DNA of 64,000 nucleotides from JAOUGY01 sp963792365 (GTDB lineage Bacteria; Actinomycetota; Acidimicrobiia; Spongiisociales; ZC4RG35), in NCBI GenBank assembly GCA_963792365.1, contig CAWBVW010000005.1, positions 310,001 through 374,000 on the forward strand, written 5' to 3'. Numbering within the stretch: position 1 is the stretch's first letter; the number at the start of each line of letters is the position of its first letter. Positions 34,342 to 41,411 of this stretch are shown piece by piece. A program made the translations under genes and the position numbers. The notes beneath the pieces are model-generated. The model worked only from the letters and a program-made list of their open reading frames with translations. It made no database searches and was not told the DNA's origin.

Positions 34342-35487
34342 GTGCTGATCAACGCGCTCCGGTCGCTCTGGGCCGAACCCCGCGAACCAAACCCGCCGCG
34401 CCGGGTCTGGAGGGACTGGCTGCTGGTCGGTGTCCTGGTCGCACTCGCGCTGATCGAGGGCTTCACCCGACAAGAGATCGTGTGGCGACCGCTCTCGGTG
34501 GCGCTCCAGCTGGTGCCGATCGTCGCCCTGCTCTGGAGACGCACCCATCCGCTGGCGTCGGTGGCGGTGGCGTGGAGCGTCATCGCCGGCCTCGACTTCG
34601 CTGCTATCGCAGCCGGACAGGATTCACCCGGCCTCGACACGATGGCGCTGCTGATCGTGTTCCCCTACGCCCTGTTCCGGTGGGGATCGGGACGTGATGC
34701 AGTCATCGGCCTCCTCATCATGAGCGTGCCGCACGTGACCAACATGGTGTTCTTCCCGGCGGGCGCCGCCCTCACCGCAGCCGGGTTCGCCTTCCTGCTC
34801 TTCCCATCGGCTCTGGGCGCAGCCGTCCGTTTTCGCGAGCGATCCCAGGAACGGGCCATCGCCGAAGCGAAGCTGTTCGAGCGTGAGCAGCTCGCCAGGG
34901 AGCTGCACGACACGGTCGCACACCACGTGTCGGCGATCGCGATCCAGGCCGAAGCCGGCTGGGCCCTCGCGGCGTCGGATCCCGAAGCATCGGCCCAGGC
35001 GTTGAAGACCATCAAGACCGAAGCGAGCCGCACACTCGCGGAGATGCGCAGCATCGTCGGGGTGCTCCGACGAGGCGGGGACGAGCCCAGTCCTCAGAAA
35101 CGCCTCGGCGACCTCGAGTATCTCGCCACCGACGGACGGCACCCTCCCATCGATCTCGAGATAGGCGGCGACCTCGACGACGTTGCGCTTTCCATCCAGA
35201 CTGCCGTGTTCCGGATCGTGCAGGAGGCCGCCACCAACGCCCGACGCCACGCCAGACGTGCCACGGGCATCACCATTCGGGTCGAGGGCGACGACCAGGA
35301 CGTGGTGGTCACGGTCGCCGACGACGGCGACGCCTCCTACCCCGGCCCGAAGTCGGCCGCGGGATACGGACTCGTCGGGATGAGCGAGCGCGCATCCCTC
35401 CACGGCGGGTCGCTGGTTGCTGGGCCGAACCGGGGGCGGGGTTGGACGGTGAAGGCCGTGCTGCCCAAGCGAGGGCGGTCTGGATGA
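34342..35487 (+). CDS. NarL/DesK-type sensor histidine kinase
   Basis: A 381-residue kinase of the HisKA_3 class. Four to five N-terminal helices (residues ~25-165) form a membrane sensor domain with almost no extracellular loop. The dimerisation domain carries ELARELHDTVAHHVSAIAI (phospho-acceptor His189). A compact HATPase follows with EAATNARRHA (N box), VADDGD (G1) and GYGLVGMSERASLHGGSL (G2). The GTG start is set by a leaderless -10. It overlaps its cognate response regulator gene by four bases (ATGA). The signal is not predictable; nearby membrane genes on both sides may be targets. Confidence 0.92.
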   Translation: MLINALRSLWAEPREPNPPRRVWRDWLLVGVLVALALIEGFTRQEIVWRPLSVALQLVPIVALLWRRTHPLASVAVAWSVIAGLDFAAIAAGQDSPGLDTMALLIVFPYALFRWGSGRDAVIGLLIMSVPHVTNMVFFPAGAALTAAGFAFLLFPSALGAAVRFRERSQERAIAEAKLFEREQLARELHDTVAHHVSAIAIQAEAGWALAASDPEASAQALKTIKTEASRTLAEMRSIVGVLRRGGDEPSPQKRLGDLEYLATDGRHPPIDLEIGGDLDDVALSIQTAVFRIVQEAATNARRHARRATGITIRVEGDDQDVVVTVADDGDASYPGPKSAAGYGLVGMSERASLHGGSLVAGPNRGRGWTVKAVLPKRGRSG

Positions 35488-36143
35488 CACTGCGTGTGAT
35501 CGTTGCCGACGACCAGGACCTCGTACGGACCGGGCTCGCCATGATCCTCAACGCGCAACCTGACATCGAGGTCGTCGCCGAGGCGGCCGACGGTCGGGAG
35601 GCCGTCGAACTCGCCCGCCGGTTCCGCCCCGACGTGTGTCTCCTCGACATCAGCATGCCGAAGATGGATGGCATCGAAGCCACCAAGGCACTCGCCGGAC
35701 CGGACGTGGACGACCCGATCCCGGTCGTGATCATCACGACCTTCGATCGCGACGAGTACGTGTACGGCGCGCTCAAGGCGGGGGCCCGGGGGTTCCTGCT
35801 CAAGGACGCCGACCAAGAGCTACTCGTGCAGGCGATCAACGCCGCCGCTGCAGGAGATGCCCTGGTTGCTCCGAACATCACTGCGAGGCTCCTCGAGGCC
35901 TTTGCCACCACGGGGCGCTCCCCCACCCCGCCCCAGCCGATCGATCCCCTCACCGAGCGCGAGGAGGAGGTGCTCGCAGAGGTCGCCCGAGGCAAGACGA
36001 ATGCCGAGATCGCCGAGGACCTCTTCATCAGCAACAGCACGGTCAAGACCCACATCGCCAGGCTGATGACCAAGCTCGAGGCCCGGAACCGAGTGGAGAT
36101 CGTGATCTGGGCCTACGAGACCGGACGCGTCGGCCGAACGTGA
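35484..36143 (+). CDS. NarL/FixJ-type response regulator
   Basis: A 219-residue regulator. The receiver has DDQDLVRTGLAMIL, the phospho-acceptor Asp55 in VCLLDISMPKMDG, the TTF switch in VVIITTF and GFLLKDA. The C-terminal LuxR-type helix-turn-helix is complete: LTEREEEVLAEVARGKTNAE, IAEDLFISNSTVKTHIARLM. It is translationally coupled to the sensor kinase immediately upstream, and the two are a canonical pair. Likely targets are close membrane protein genes, based on position only. Confidence 0.93.
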   Translation: MTLRVIVADDQDLVRTGLAMILNAQPDIEVVAEAADGREAVELARRFRPDVCLLDISMPKMDGIEATKALAGPDVDDPIPVVIITTFDRDEYVYGALKAGARGFLLKDADQELLVQAINAAAAGDALVAPNITARLLEAFATTGRSPTPPQPIDPLTEREEEVLAEVARGKTNAEIAEDLFISNSTVKTHIARLMTKLEARNRVEIVIWAYETGRVGRT

Positions 36144-36224
36144 GCGGCGACGGTCCCCGGTTACGTCGATCCATACAGCTCACGGCGTCTGGCACAACCA
36201 GAAGACCGCTGAGTGGCCATCGAT

Positions 36225-36230
36225 TACGGT
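36225..36230 (+). promoter_or_regulatory. -10-like TACGGT, leaderless-type
   Basis: TACGGT lies six bases before the ATG at 36237; no Shine-Dalgarno is present. This supports the ATG start over the upstream GTG. Confidence 0.4.
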
Positions 36231-36236
36231 GCCCCC

Positions 36237-36623
36237 ATGGAAGCCGCAGCAATCGTCGCCGCCGTCCTCCTCGCCGCCGTCGCTGCCGTTCAAGTCGCTC
36301 TCGTGTTCGGTGCCCCGTGGGGTGACCATGTCTACGGCGGGCGGGCCGAGACGGACAACGGACGTCTGTCACCGCGATACCGGGCGATGAGCGCCGTCGC
36401 CGTCCCGATCCTCCTGCTGTCTGCTGCGATCGTCCTGTCTCGGGCCGACGTCGTCCCGTGGTTCGACCACGACGGCTGGGTGGCCACCGCTGTGTGGGTG
36501 GTTTTCGGGTACCTGGTGCTCAACACCCTCGCCAACCTCGCATCCACGAGCCGCGTCGAACGTATCGGAATGGGATCGCTCACGCTGATCGCGGCGATTG
36601 CCACTCTGGTCGTCGCGATATAG
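36237..36623 (+). CDS. Four-helix membrane protein (128 aa)
   Basis: A small membrane protein reading MEAAAIVAAVLLAAVAAVQVAL, FGAPWGDHVYGG, a second helix AVAVPILLLSAAIVLS, ATAVWVVFGYLVLNTLANLA, and a final helix LTLIAAIATLVVAI. It is the intact paralogue of the indel-split protein at 32928-33436; both share the GA.WG.H..GG loop and the F..HLVLNT.ANLAS block. I do not recognise a named family with certainty. It follows the two-component pair directly and may be one of its targets. Confidence 0.68.
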   Translation: MEAAAIVAAVLLAAVAAVQVALVFGAPWGDHVYGGRAETDNGRLSPRYRAMSAVAVPILLLSAAIVLSRADVVPWFDHDGWVATAVWVVFGYLVLNTLANLASTSRVERIGMGSLTLIAAIATLVVAI

Positions 36624-36964
36624 ACGTCGCCTGAACGGTCCTGCCCATGAGCCTCCCGCCGAGCGCACGGCGCCATGGCCAACGCAGGGTGAACCGAACC
36701 CGGAGCCAAACCGCCCAGCTCAGTGTGAACATCGCCATCAGGACCACCTCGAGGTGACCGCCGGCTGCCGCCGCCGATCTTGGTATCGCCCTGGCAACAA
36801 GGATCCAGCTCACAGCTGGGAACAGGGAACCGCCGATCATTGAACCGACCATCCGAGCCCGCCGAATAGCGCAACTGCCGGTCATCCGGACGCCCATCCA
36901 CATCGGAGACCGCTGGCAGGGTGCCGCTGCAGCTGCGGCGGATCTGGTTCTCGTTGGTGCTCAT
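36580..36964 (-). pseudogene. Possible small membrane protein gene, divergent from MarR, frame broken
   Basis: An ATG at 36964 starts MSTNENQIRRSCSGTLPAV and then the hydrophobic part continues in another frame (MVGSMIGGSLFPAVSWILVA, EVVLMAMFTLSWAVWLRV). Neither frame alone is convincing, but together they would make a small membrane protein. The reason to take it seriously is the operator ATTCCATGGAAT lying 21 bases before the ATG, shared with the MarR gene on the other side. Low confidence. Confidence 0.35.
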
Positions 36965-36984
36965 GGCTTGGCCCTCCCAAGTAG

Positions 36985-37031
36985 ATTCCATGGAATGTGA
37001 CACCGCTGGGCTAAGATACATTCCATGGAAC
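36985..37031. promoter_or_regulatory. Tandem MarR operators and leaderless marR promoter
   Basis: A perfect palindrome ATTCCATGGAAT (36985-36996) is repeated as ATTCCATGGAAC at 37020-37031, centres 35 bases apart. The second copy contains the ATG start (37025) of the MarR gene. A good -10, TAAGAT (37012-37017), sits seven bases before that ATG, so the transcript would be leaderless and the second operator would cover its start point. The first copy would cover the divergent gene's promoter. Confidence 0.75.
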
Positions 37032-37504
37032 CAAACCTTCCGCCCGCAACATCTCCAAGGGCCGCCGAGCTGGCCACACTGTTCAGTGACCTGGTGAGGC
37101 TGGAGACCGAACTGTGGGATCTGATCGATCGCCGACTCCGTCGCGATCACGACCTGCCGTTGTCGTGGTTCGAGCCGCTGCAGGTCATTGATCGGGTTTC
37201 GAGCTGCCGAGTGGCCGACATCGCCGAGATGTTGTCGATCACAGTTGGCGGCACGAGCAAACTGGTCGATCGCCTCGAGCGGGCTGGCTTGTGTGGCCGT
37301 GCTCCGAACCCCGACGACGCTCGATCGTCGGTCCTCGCCCTGACCCGTGCCGGGCGCCGCCGTCTCGATGCCGCCCAGGTCTCGTTCGAAGACGAACTCG
37401 AGGCCCGGCTCCGAGCCGCGCTTGCACCCGAGCGGCTCGATTCACTCGCGTCGACGGTGCTGGCCGTGCGACAGCACATCGCCGACCAACAAGCGAGCAC
37501 CTGA
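37025..37504 (+). CDS. MarR family transcriptional regulator
   Basis: A 159-residue winged-helix protein. The DNA-binding part reads WFEPLQVIDRVSSCRVADIA, EMLSITVGGTSKLVDRLERA, GLCGRAPNPDDARSSVLALT, where the DDARSSVLALT.AGRR wing is the MarR hallmark. The ATG lies inside one of two 12-base palindromes, strongly suggesting autorepression. Its stop overlaps the start of the zinc-type oxidoreductase gene (TGATG), so both are co-transcribed. MarR proteins commonly respond to phenolic or electrophilic compounds, consistent with an oxidoreductase partner. Confidence 0.92.
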   Translation: MEPNLPPATSPRAAELATLFSDLVRLETELWDLIDRRLRRDHDLPLSWFEPLQVIDRVSSCRVADIAEMLSITVGGTSKLVDRLERAGLCGRAPNPDDARSSVLALTRAGRRRLDAAQVSFEDELEARLRAALAPERLDSLASTVLAVRQHIADQQAST

Positions 37505-38493
37505 TGACCGACATCCCGAATTCGATGCGTGCCGTCGTGCTCGATGCGCCCGGGCCGCCCGAGGCGCTGCAGATACGCGACGTCCCCGTACCCGTGCCAG
37601 AGCCCGGCCAGGTGCTGATCAAAGTCGAGGCCTTCGGACTCAACCGGTCCGAGTTGCACACGCGCCTTGGTCTTGCCGACGGTGTTGTCTTCCCTCGGGT
37701 GCTCGGTATCGAGGCGACGGGGGTGGTCGTCGCCTGCCCAGGCGGCGAACTCGAGCGTGGCATGCAGGTGGCCGCCATGATGGGCGGCATGGGTCGCACC
37801 TTCGACGGTGGTTACGCCGAGTACACCTGTGTCCCCGTGGCCCAAACGATCCCGTTCGCGAGCGACCTCGACTGGGCCACGATCGGCGCCGTCCCCGAGA
37901 TGCTCCAGACCTCCCATGGCTCTCTGACCATCGGCCTCGACGCCCAACCCGGCCAATCGATCTTGATCCGAGGTGGCACGTCGTCCGTCGGGATGGCGAC
38001 TGCCGTGCTCGCCCGCCGACTCGGCATGATCGTGCTGTCGACCACCCGCAACCCCGACCGCGCCGACGTCCTCGGTGAGATCGGGGTGCAGCACCCGCTG
38101 GTGGACGACGGTGATGTTGCTGCTCAGGTCCGCAGGCTCATCCCCGAAGGCGTCGACGCCGCGCTCGAACTCGTCGGGACGCCCACTCTGCCTGACACGC
38201 TCCGGGCGACACGGGTGCATGGTGTGGTGTGCTTCACCGGAATGTTGTCGAACGAGTGGACCGTTCGCGACTTCTACCCGATCGAGTACCTGCCAAGGGG
38301 GGTGCGGCTCACCGCTTACGGGGGCGACGCCGGCGATCTCCCGCCGAGGGTGCTGCAGGAATTCCTCGACGACGTTGCGGCGGGTCGGGCCAACGTGCCG
38401 ATCCACCGCACCTATCGTCTGGACGAGATCGCCCAGGCCCACGCCGACATGGAAGCCGGTCGAGCAACGGGCAAGCTCGTGGTGCTGCCGTGA
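37504..38493 (+). CDS. Quinone oxidoreductase-type MDR dehydrogenase
   Basis: A 329-residue NADPH-dependent medium-chain oxidoreductase. Features: the GroES-like fold with VLIKVEAFGLNRSELHTRLG (N-R-S-x-L typical of quinone reductases), FPRVLGIEATGVVVA, GGYAEYTCVP, the nucleotide-binding ILIRGGTSSVGMATAVLARR and a late YRLDEIAQAHADMEAGRATGKLVVLP end. It lacks the structural and catalytic zinc cysteines, placing it in the zinc-independent quinone reductase branch. Translationally coupled to the MarR gene and presumably induced with it to detoxify electrophilic compounds. Confidence 0.92.
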   Translation: MTDIPNSMRAVVLDAPGPPEALQIRDVPVPVPEPGQVLIKVEAFGLNRSELHTRLGLADGVVFPRVLGIEATGVVVACPGGELERGMQVAAMMGGMGRTFDGGYAEYTCVPVAQTIPFASDLDWATIGAVPEMLQTSHGSLTIGLDAQPGQSILIRGGTSSVGMATAVLARRLGMIVLSTTRNPDRADVLGEIGVQHPLVDDGDVAAQVRRLIPEGVDAALELVGTPTLPDTLRATRVHGVVCFTGMLSNEWTVRDFYPIEYLPRGVRLTAYGGDAGDLPPRVLQEFLDDVAAGRANVPIHRTYRLDEIAQAHADMEAGRATGKLVVLP

Positions 38494-38695
38494 TTCCCCT
38501 GGTGGTATCAACCGATTCCGTCAGGGTAAGACGAGTCGGGTCGGGTCTCTCATCATCGAAGCACAGCAGCCAACATCCCGGTCCGTGAGCGATCGACCGC
38601 CGGGCCGTCCGTAGAGTGGAATCCCTTCGAGCCCGACGTGTTCTGAAAACGGCTTCTTCCAGGCCACGGTCCCCGGGCGTACGGCGACCCTCACC

Positions 38696-38701
38696 TACAC
38701 T
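38696..38701 (+). promoter_or_regulatory. -10-like TACACT, leaderless-type
   Basis: TACACT ends eight bases before the LtrA-type gene start, which has no Shine-Dalgarno. Consistent with a leaderless transcript. Confidence 0.4.
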
Positions 38702-38709
38702 GCCGGCGC

Positions 38710-39876
38710 ATGAAGGGCATCGAACTCCCTCCGCTCACCGAGGACTTCACCGCAGATCCCGTCGAGCTGTTCTTCGACCTGGCCTATGTGTTCGCCTTCT
38801 CGCAGCTGGTGGCGCTTCTCATCAACGAGCCAACCTGGACGGGAGCCGGCAAGGCCACGTTGTTGTTCGCCCTGCTGTGGCTTCCGTGGCAGCAGCTGAC
38901 GTGGGCCGCGAACGCAATATCGGGCAACGGGCGGCCAGTACGCATCCTGTTTCTCATTGCCACAGTGGTCAGCATCCCGATGGCGGCTTCCACCTCGACC
39001 GCTTTCGCCGGCGGCGGGCCCGTGTTTGCGATCGCTCTCACCGGGATCATGCTCATCGGATTCCGCATGCAGACGATGGGGACGACCGAAGAGGTCGACT
39101 ATCGCTCTGCTGCGCTCACCTGGATCGCTCCCAATGTCGCTGCCGTTGTGGTGCTGGTCGTGGGGTCGTTCTACGACGGCACGGCCCGGCTGGGGTTCTG
39201 GCTTGGCACCGTCGCCATCGTGCTGTGGGCGATGGTCAGGGCCGCCGACAGCGATTGGCTGGTGCGTCCGGGCCACTTCGCCGAACGTCACGGGCTGATC
39301 ATCATCGTCGCCCTGGGCGAGGTGATCGTTGCGATCGGAATTCCAGTCGTCGCCGCCCTCGAGGAGAATGGCAGCTTGTCGCTGGCGACGATCTCGGCGC
39401 TGCTCGCCTCTGGCGGATTCGCCGGTCTGCTGTGGTGGGCCTACTTCGATCGACCCGGCCCCGGGCTCGAGTTTGCCGCCTCCAAGCTCGACGGTCGAGC
39501 GGCCGGCAGGTACATCCGAGATGTGTACACCTGGGCCCATGCCCCCATCGTCGCCGGCATCATCGTCGCCGCCGCAGCGCTCGAAGAAATCGCGCTGCAC
39601 CCTCGCGACTCGGTCCCTCTCGAGTTCCGGGTCATGATGGCCGCCGGCCTCTTCCTGTTCCTGACCGGGGTCTACCTCGCAGTGTGGCGCGCCTTCCGGG
39701 CCCAAGCGCGGGAACGGCTGGTCGGCGCCATGGTCATCGCCGGCATCGTCTTCGCAGGAGCGTCGCTCGAGGGCCTGAATCTGTTGACCCTGGTCGTCGT
39801 CGTGATGTTCGTGGTGCTGGTAATCGAGCATCGCCGCATCCAACGCCTTCATCCACACGCCGATCTAGAGGACTGA
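38710..39876 (+). CDS. ltrA: Low temperature requirement protein A (LtrA)
   Basis: A 388-residue membrane protein with about eleven helices. It has the LtrA signature near the start, VELFFDLAYVFAFSQLVALL, followed by LLFALLWLPWQQLTWAANAI and the central HFAERHGLIIIVALGEVIVA block, which is the most conserved part of the family. LtrA was named from a cold-sensitive Listeria mutant, and its molecular function is not established. Length and helix pattern are normal. It appears to be monocistronic; the IS remnant begins about 170 bases downstream. Confidence 0.92.
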   Translation: MKGIELPPLTEDFTADPVELFFDLAYVFAFSQLVALLINEPTWTGAGKATLLFALLWLPWQQLTWAANAISGNGRPVRILFLIATVVSIPMAASTSTAFAGGGPVFAIALTGIMLIGFRMQTMGTTEEVDYRSAALTWIAPNVAAVVVLVVGSFYDGTARLGFWLGTVAIVLWAMVRAADSDWLVRPGHFAERHGLIIIVALGEVIVAIGIPVVAALEENGSLSLATISALLASGGFAGLLWWAYFDRPGPGLEFAASKLDGRAAGRYIRDVYTWAHAPIVAGIIVAAAALEEIALHPRDSVPLEFRVMMAAGLFLFLTGVYLAVWRAFRAQARERLVGAMVIAGIVFAGASLEGLNLLTLVVVVMFVVLVIEHRRIQRLHPHADLED

Positions 39877-40047
39877 GGGCCTCCGGCGTCGGACGCGACG
39901 TCCAACCGATGTCGGCGAAGGCTCCAGATGCGTCTCGCTGAACCCGGGCTAGATCTCACTGGCAAGGGGTGGTGGTTACAGATGCCGGGGTTTGGGGGTC
40001 TGGTGACCGATCCTGTGGTTGTTAGCGACCAGAGGAGGCCGGTCACC

Positions 40048-40640
40048 ATGACCCCCGCCGATATTGTGCCCCAGCGGCGTGTCGCCGCGGTCATTCACGC
40101 CATCGAGATCGACAACATCGCTGAGACGGCCCGACGCTTTGGGGTGTCCCGCAAGACCATCCACGCCTGGAAGCGTCTGTTCGAGACGTACGGGCCTGAG
40201 GGGCTGGCCCCGAAACAGCGGCGACGGCCAGCTCAGCCGAATGCCACCCCCACCTGGGTGGTCGACGAGGTGGTGCGGCTGGCGGTGACCGAACCGGGGT
40301 TGGGTGCCCGCCGGTACGCCGACCGTCTCAGCAAGTTGGATACTCGATCTCAAAGACCACCATCCAGAACCTGTTGAACGCCCATGGGCTGGGACGTCGT
40401 CAGCATCGGTACGCGGCGGCGGCCCGGTTGGCGTTTGTCACCAAGGGTCTGGTCACCGACGCCGCCATCGACGGTCTCACCGACCATGCCGAGCGTAGGG
40501 ACGTGCCGTTTGGGTTCTGTCTGTGGGCGTCCCGGCCGGCGGCGCTGGTCGGGATCGACTGTTTCTACATTGGCAAACTCAAAGGCGTCGGAGAGGTGTG
40601 GCAGCTCACCGCCGTCGACGAGCCTGTCAAGTTGTTTGTG
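40048..40640 (+). mobile_element. IS481-type transposase remnant, frameshifted and truncated
   Basis: The first frame starts at ATG with GAGGAGG upstream: MTPADIVPQRRVAAVIHAIE, VSRKTIHAWKRLFETYG, PTWVVDEVVRLAVTEPGLGA. It shifts near 40337, where one missing G would give LGYSISKTTIQNLLNAHGLG, then RRQHRYAAAARLAFVTKGLV and GIDCFYIGKLKGVGEVWQLT. This is the helix-turn-helix and the first part of the DDE domain (the D in GIDCFYIG). It breaks off at 40640, so the last two catalytic acids are missing. No terminal inverted repeats were found. Confidence 0.72.
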
Positions 40641-41411
40641 TAAGCGGGATGGGTCGTGGTGGTGTTCATAGGTGGGGGTTGATGCGGTCGGGGTAGGCGA
40701 GGGAGAGTTGTTCGAGGGCTTGTTTCCAGTTGGTGGTGATCTGGCCTTCGACAAGTCGGCCGGGGGCTTTGCGCTGGTTGGCGGGTAGCCCGCGTTCTCG
40801 GCTGCGTTCTCGTGCCCGCTTGTCTTCGATGCAGATTGGCCTTCCCCCCAAAGCGTGGCGGCATCGACTAAACGGAGCTCGCGGGCGATCTGAGCGATCG
40901 GCCGGCCCGTCTCAGGGACCAGCACGTCGTGATGCGTCGCCGCACCGGGCCACGTCAGGCCGAACGCCAAGGGAATCGGTGTGACCTGTGCCGTGTGAGC
41001 GCGGAATCGATGACGCCGGTTCGCCCCGAGGTCCGTCGGCCACCATCCGCCCAGGCACCTCGGGTATCGCGAGACTGATCGGCAACGGTGGGCAGGCGCG
41101 CCACATCCGGCACATGACCGCCAGCACCGCGCTGGTGGACTGAGGCGCCTCGTTCTTCCCCATCGACTGAGCCGACGTCCATCCTGGAGGCGGCGCCGAT
41201 CGAACCCCCTGCGACCTTCCGGAACGAGGGGGATGCTCGCCGCTCCGGGTCAGCCACCGGTAGCTTCATCGGCCAGTCGGATGTGCATCGAGTCCAATCA
41301 TCTCTGACGCTGGGAGGCTTCCTGATGATCGCCGACATCACGAGGTTTCGAGGCACGTGAACGAGTCGGAGCCGAAACACGCCCGCGAAAGCCCGACCGA
41401 TCTCCTCTACC
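40641..41411. other. Degenerate stretch after the IS remnant
   Basis: No intact gene. On the minus strand (about 40985 to 40666) two frames join at a G run near 40850 to read a protein-like piece: LTWPGAATHHDVLVPETGRP, IAQIARELRLVDAATLWGG, RPICIEDKRARERSRERG and TNWKQALEQLSLAYPDRINP before a stop. I do not recognise it; it may be a mobile-element protein end. The part 40990-41411 has only incoherent frames and holds the end of the CHASE kinase gene's downstream region. Confidence 0.35.

Noticed and set aside
34640..34700. Start of a 570-residue minus-strand gene (32928-34640 frame)
   Set aside because: Only its last part (below 33180) is coding, as the second half of the four-helix protein; the rest is a shadow of other genes.
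39950..40050. Terminal inverted repeat of the IS481 remnant
   Set aside because: No matching repeat was found at the right side; the element is truncated, so an end could not be defined.
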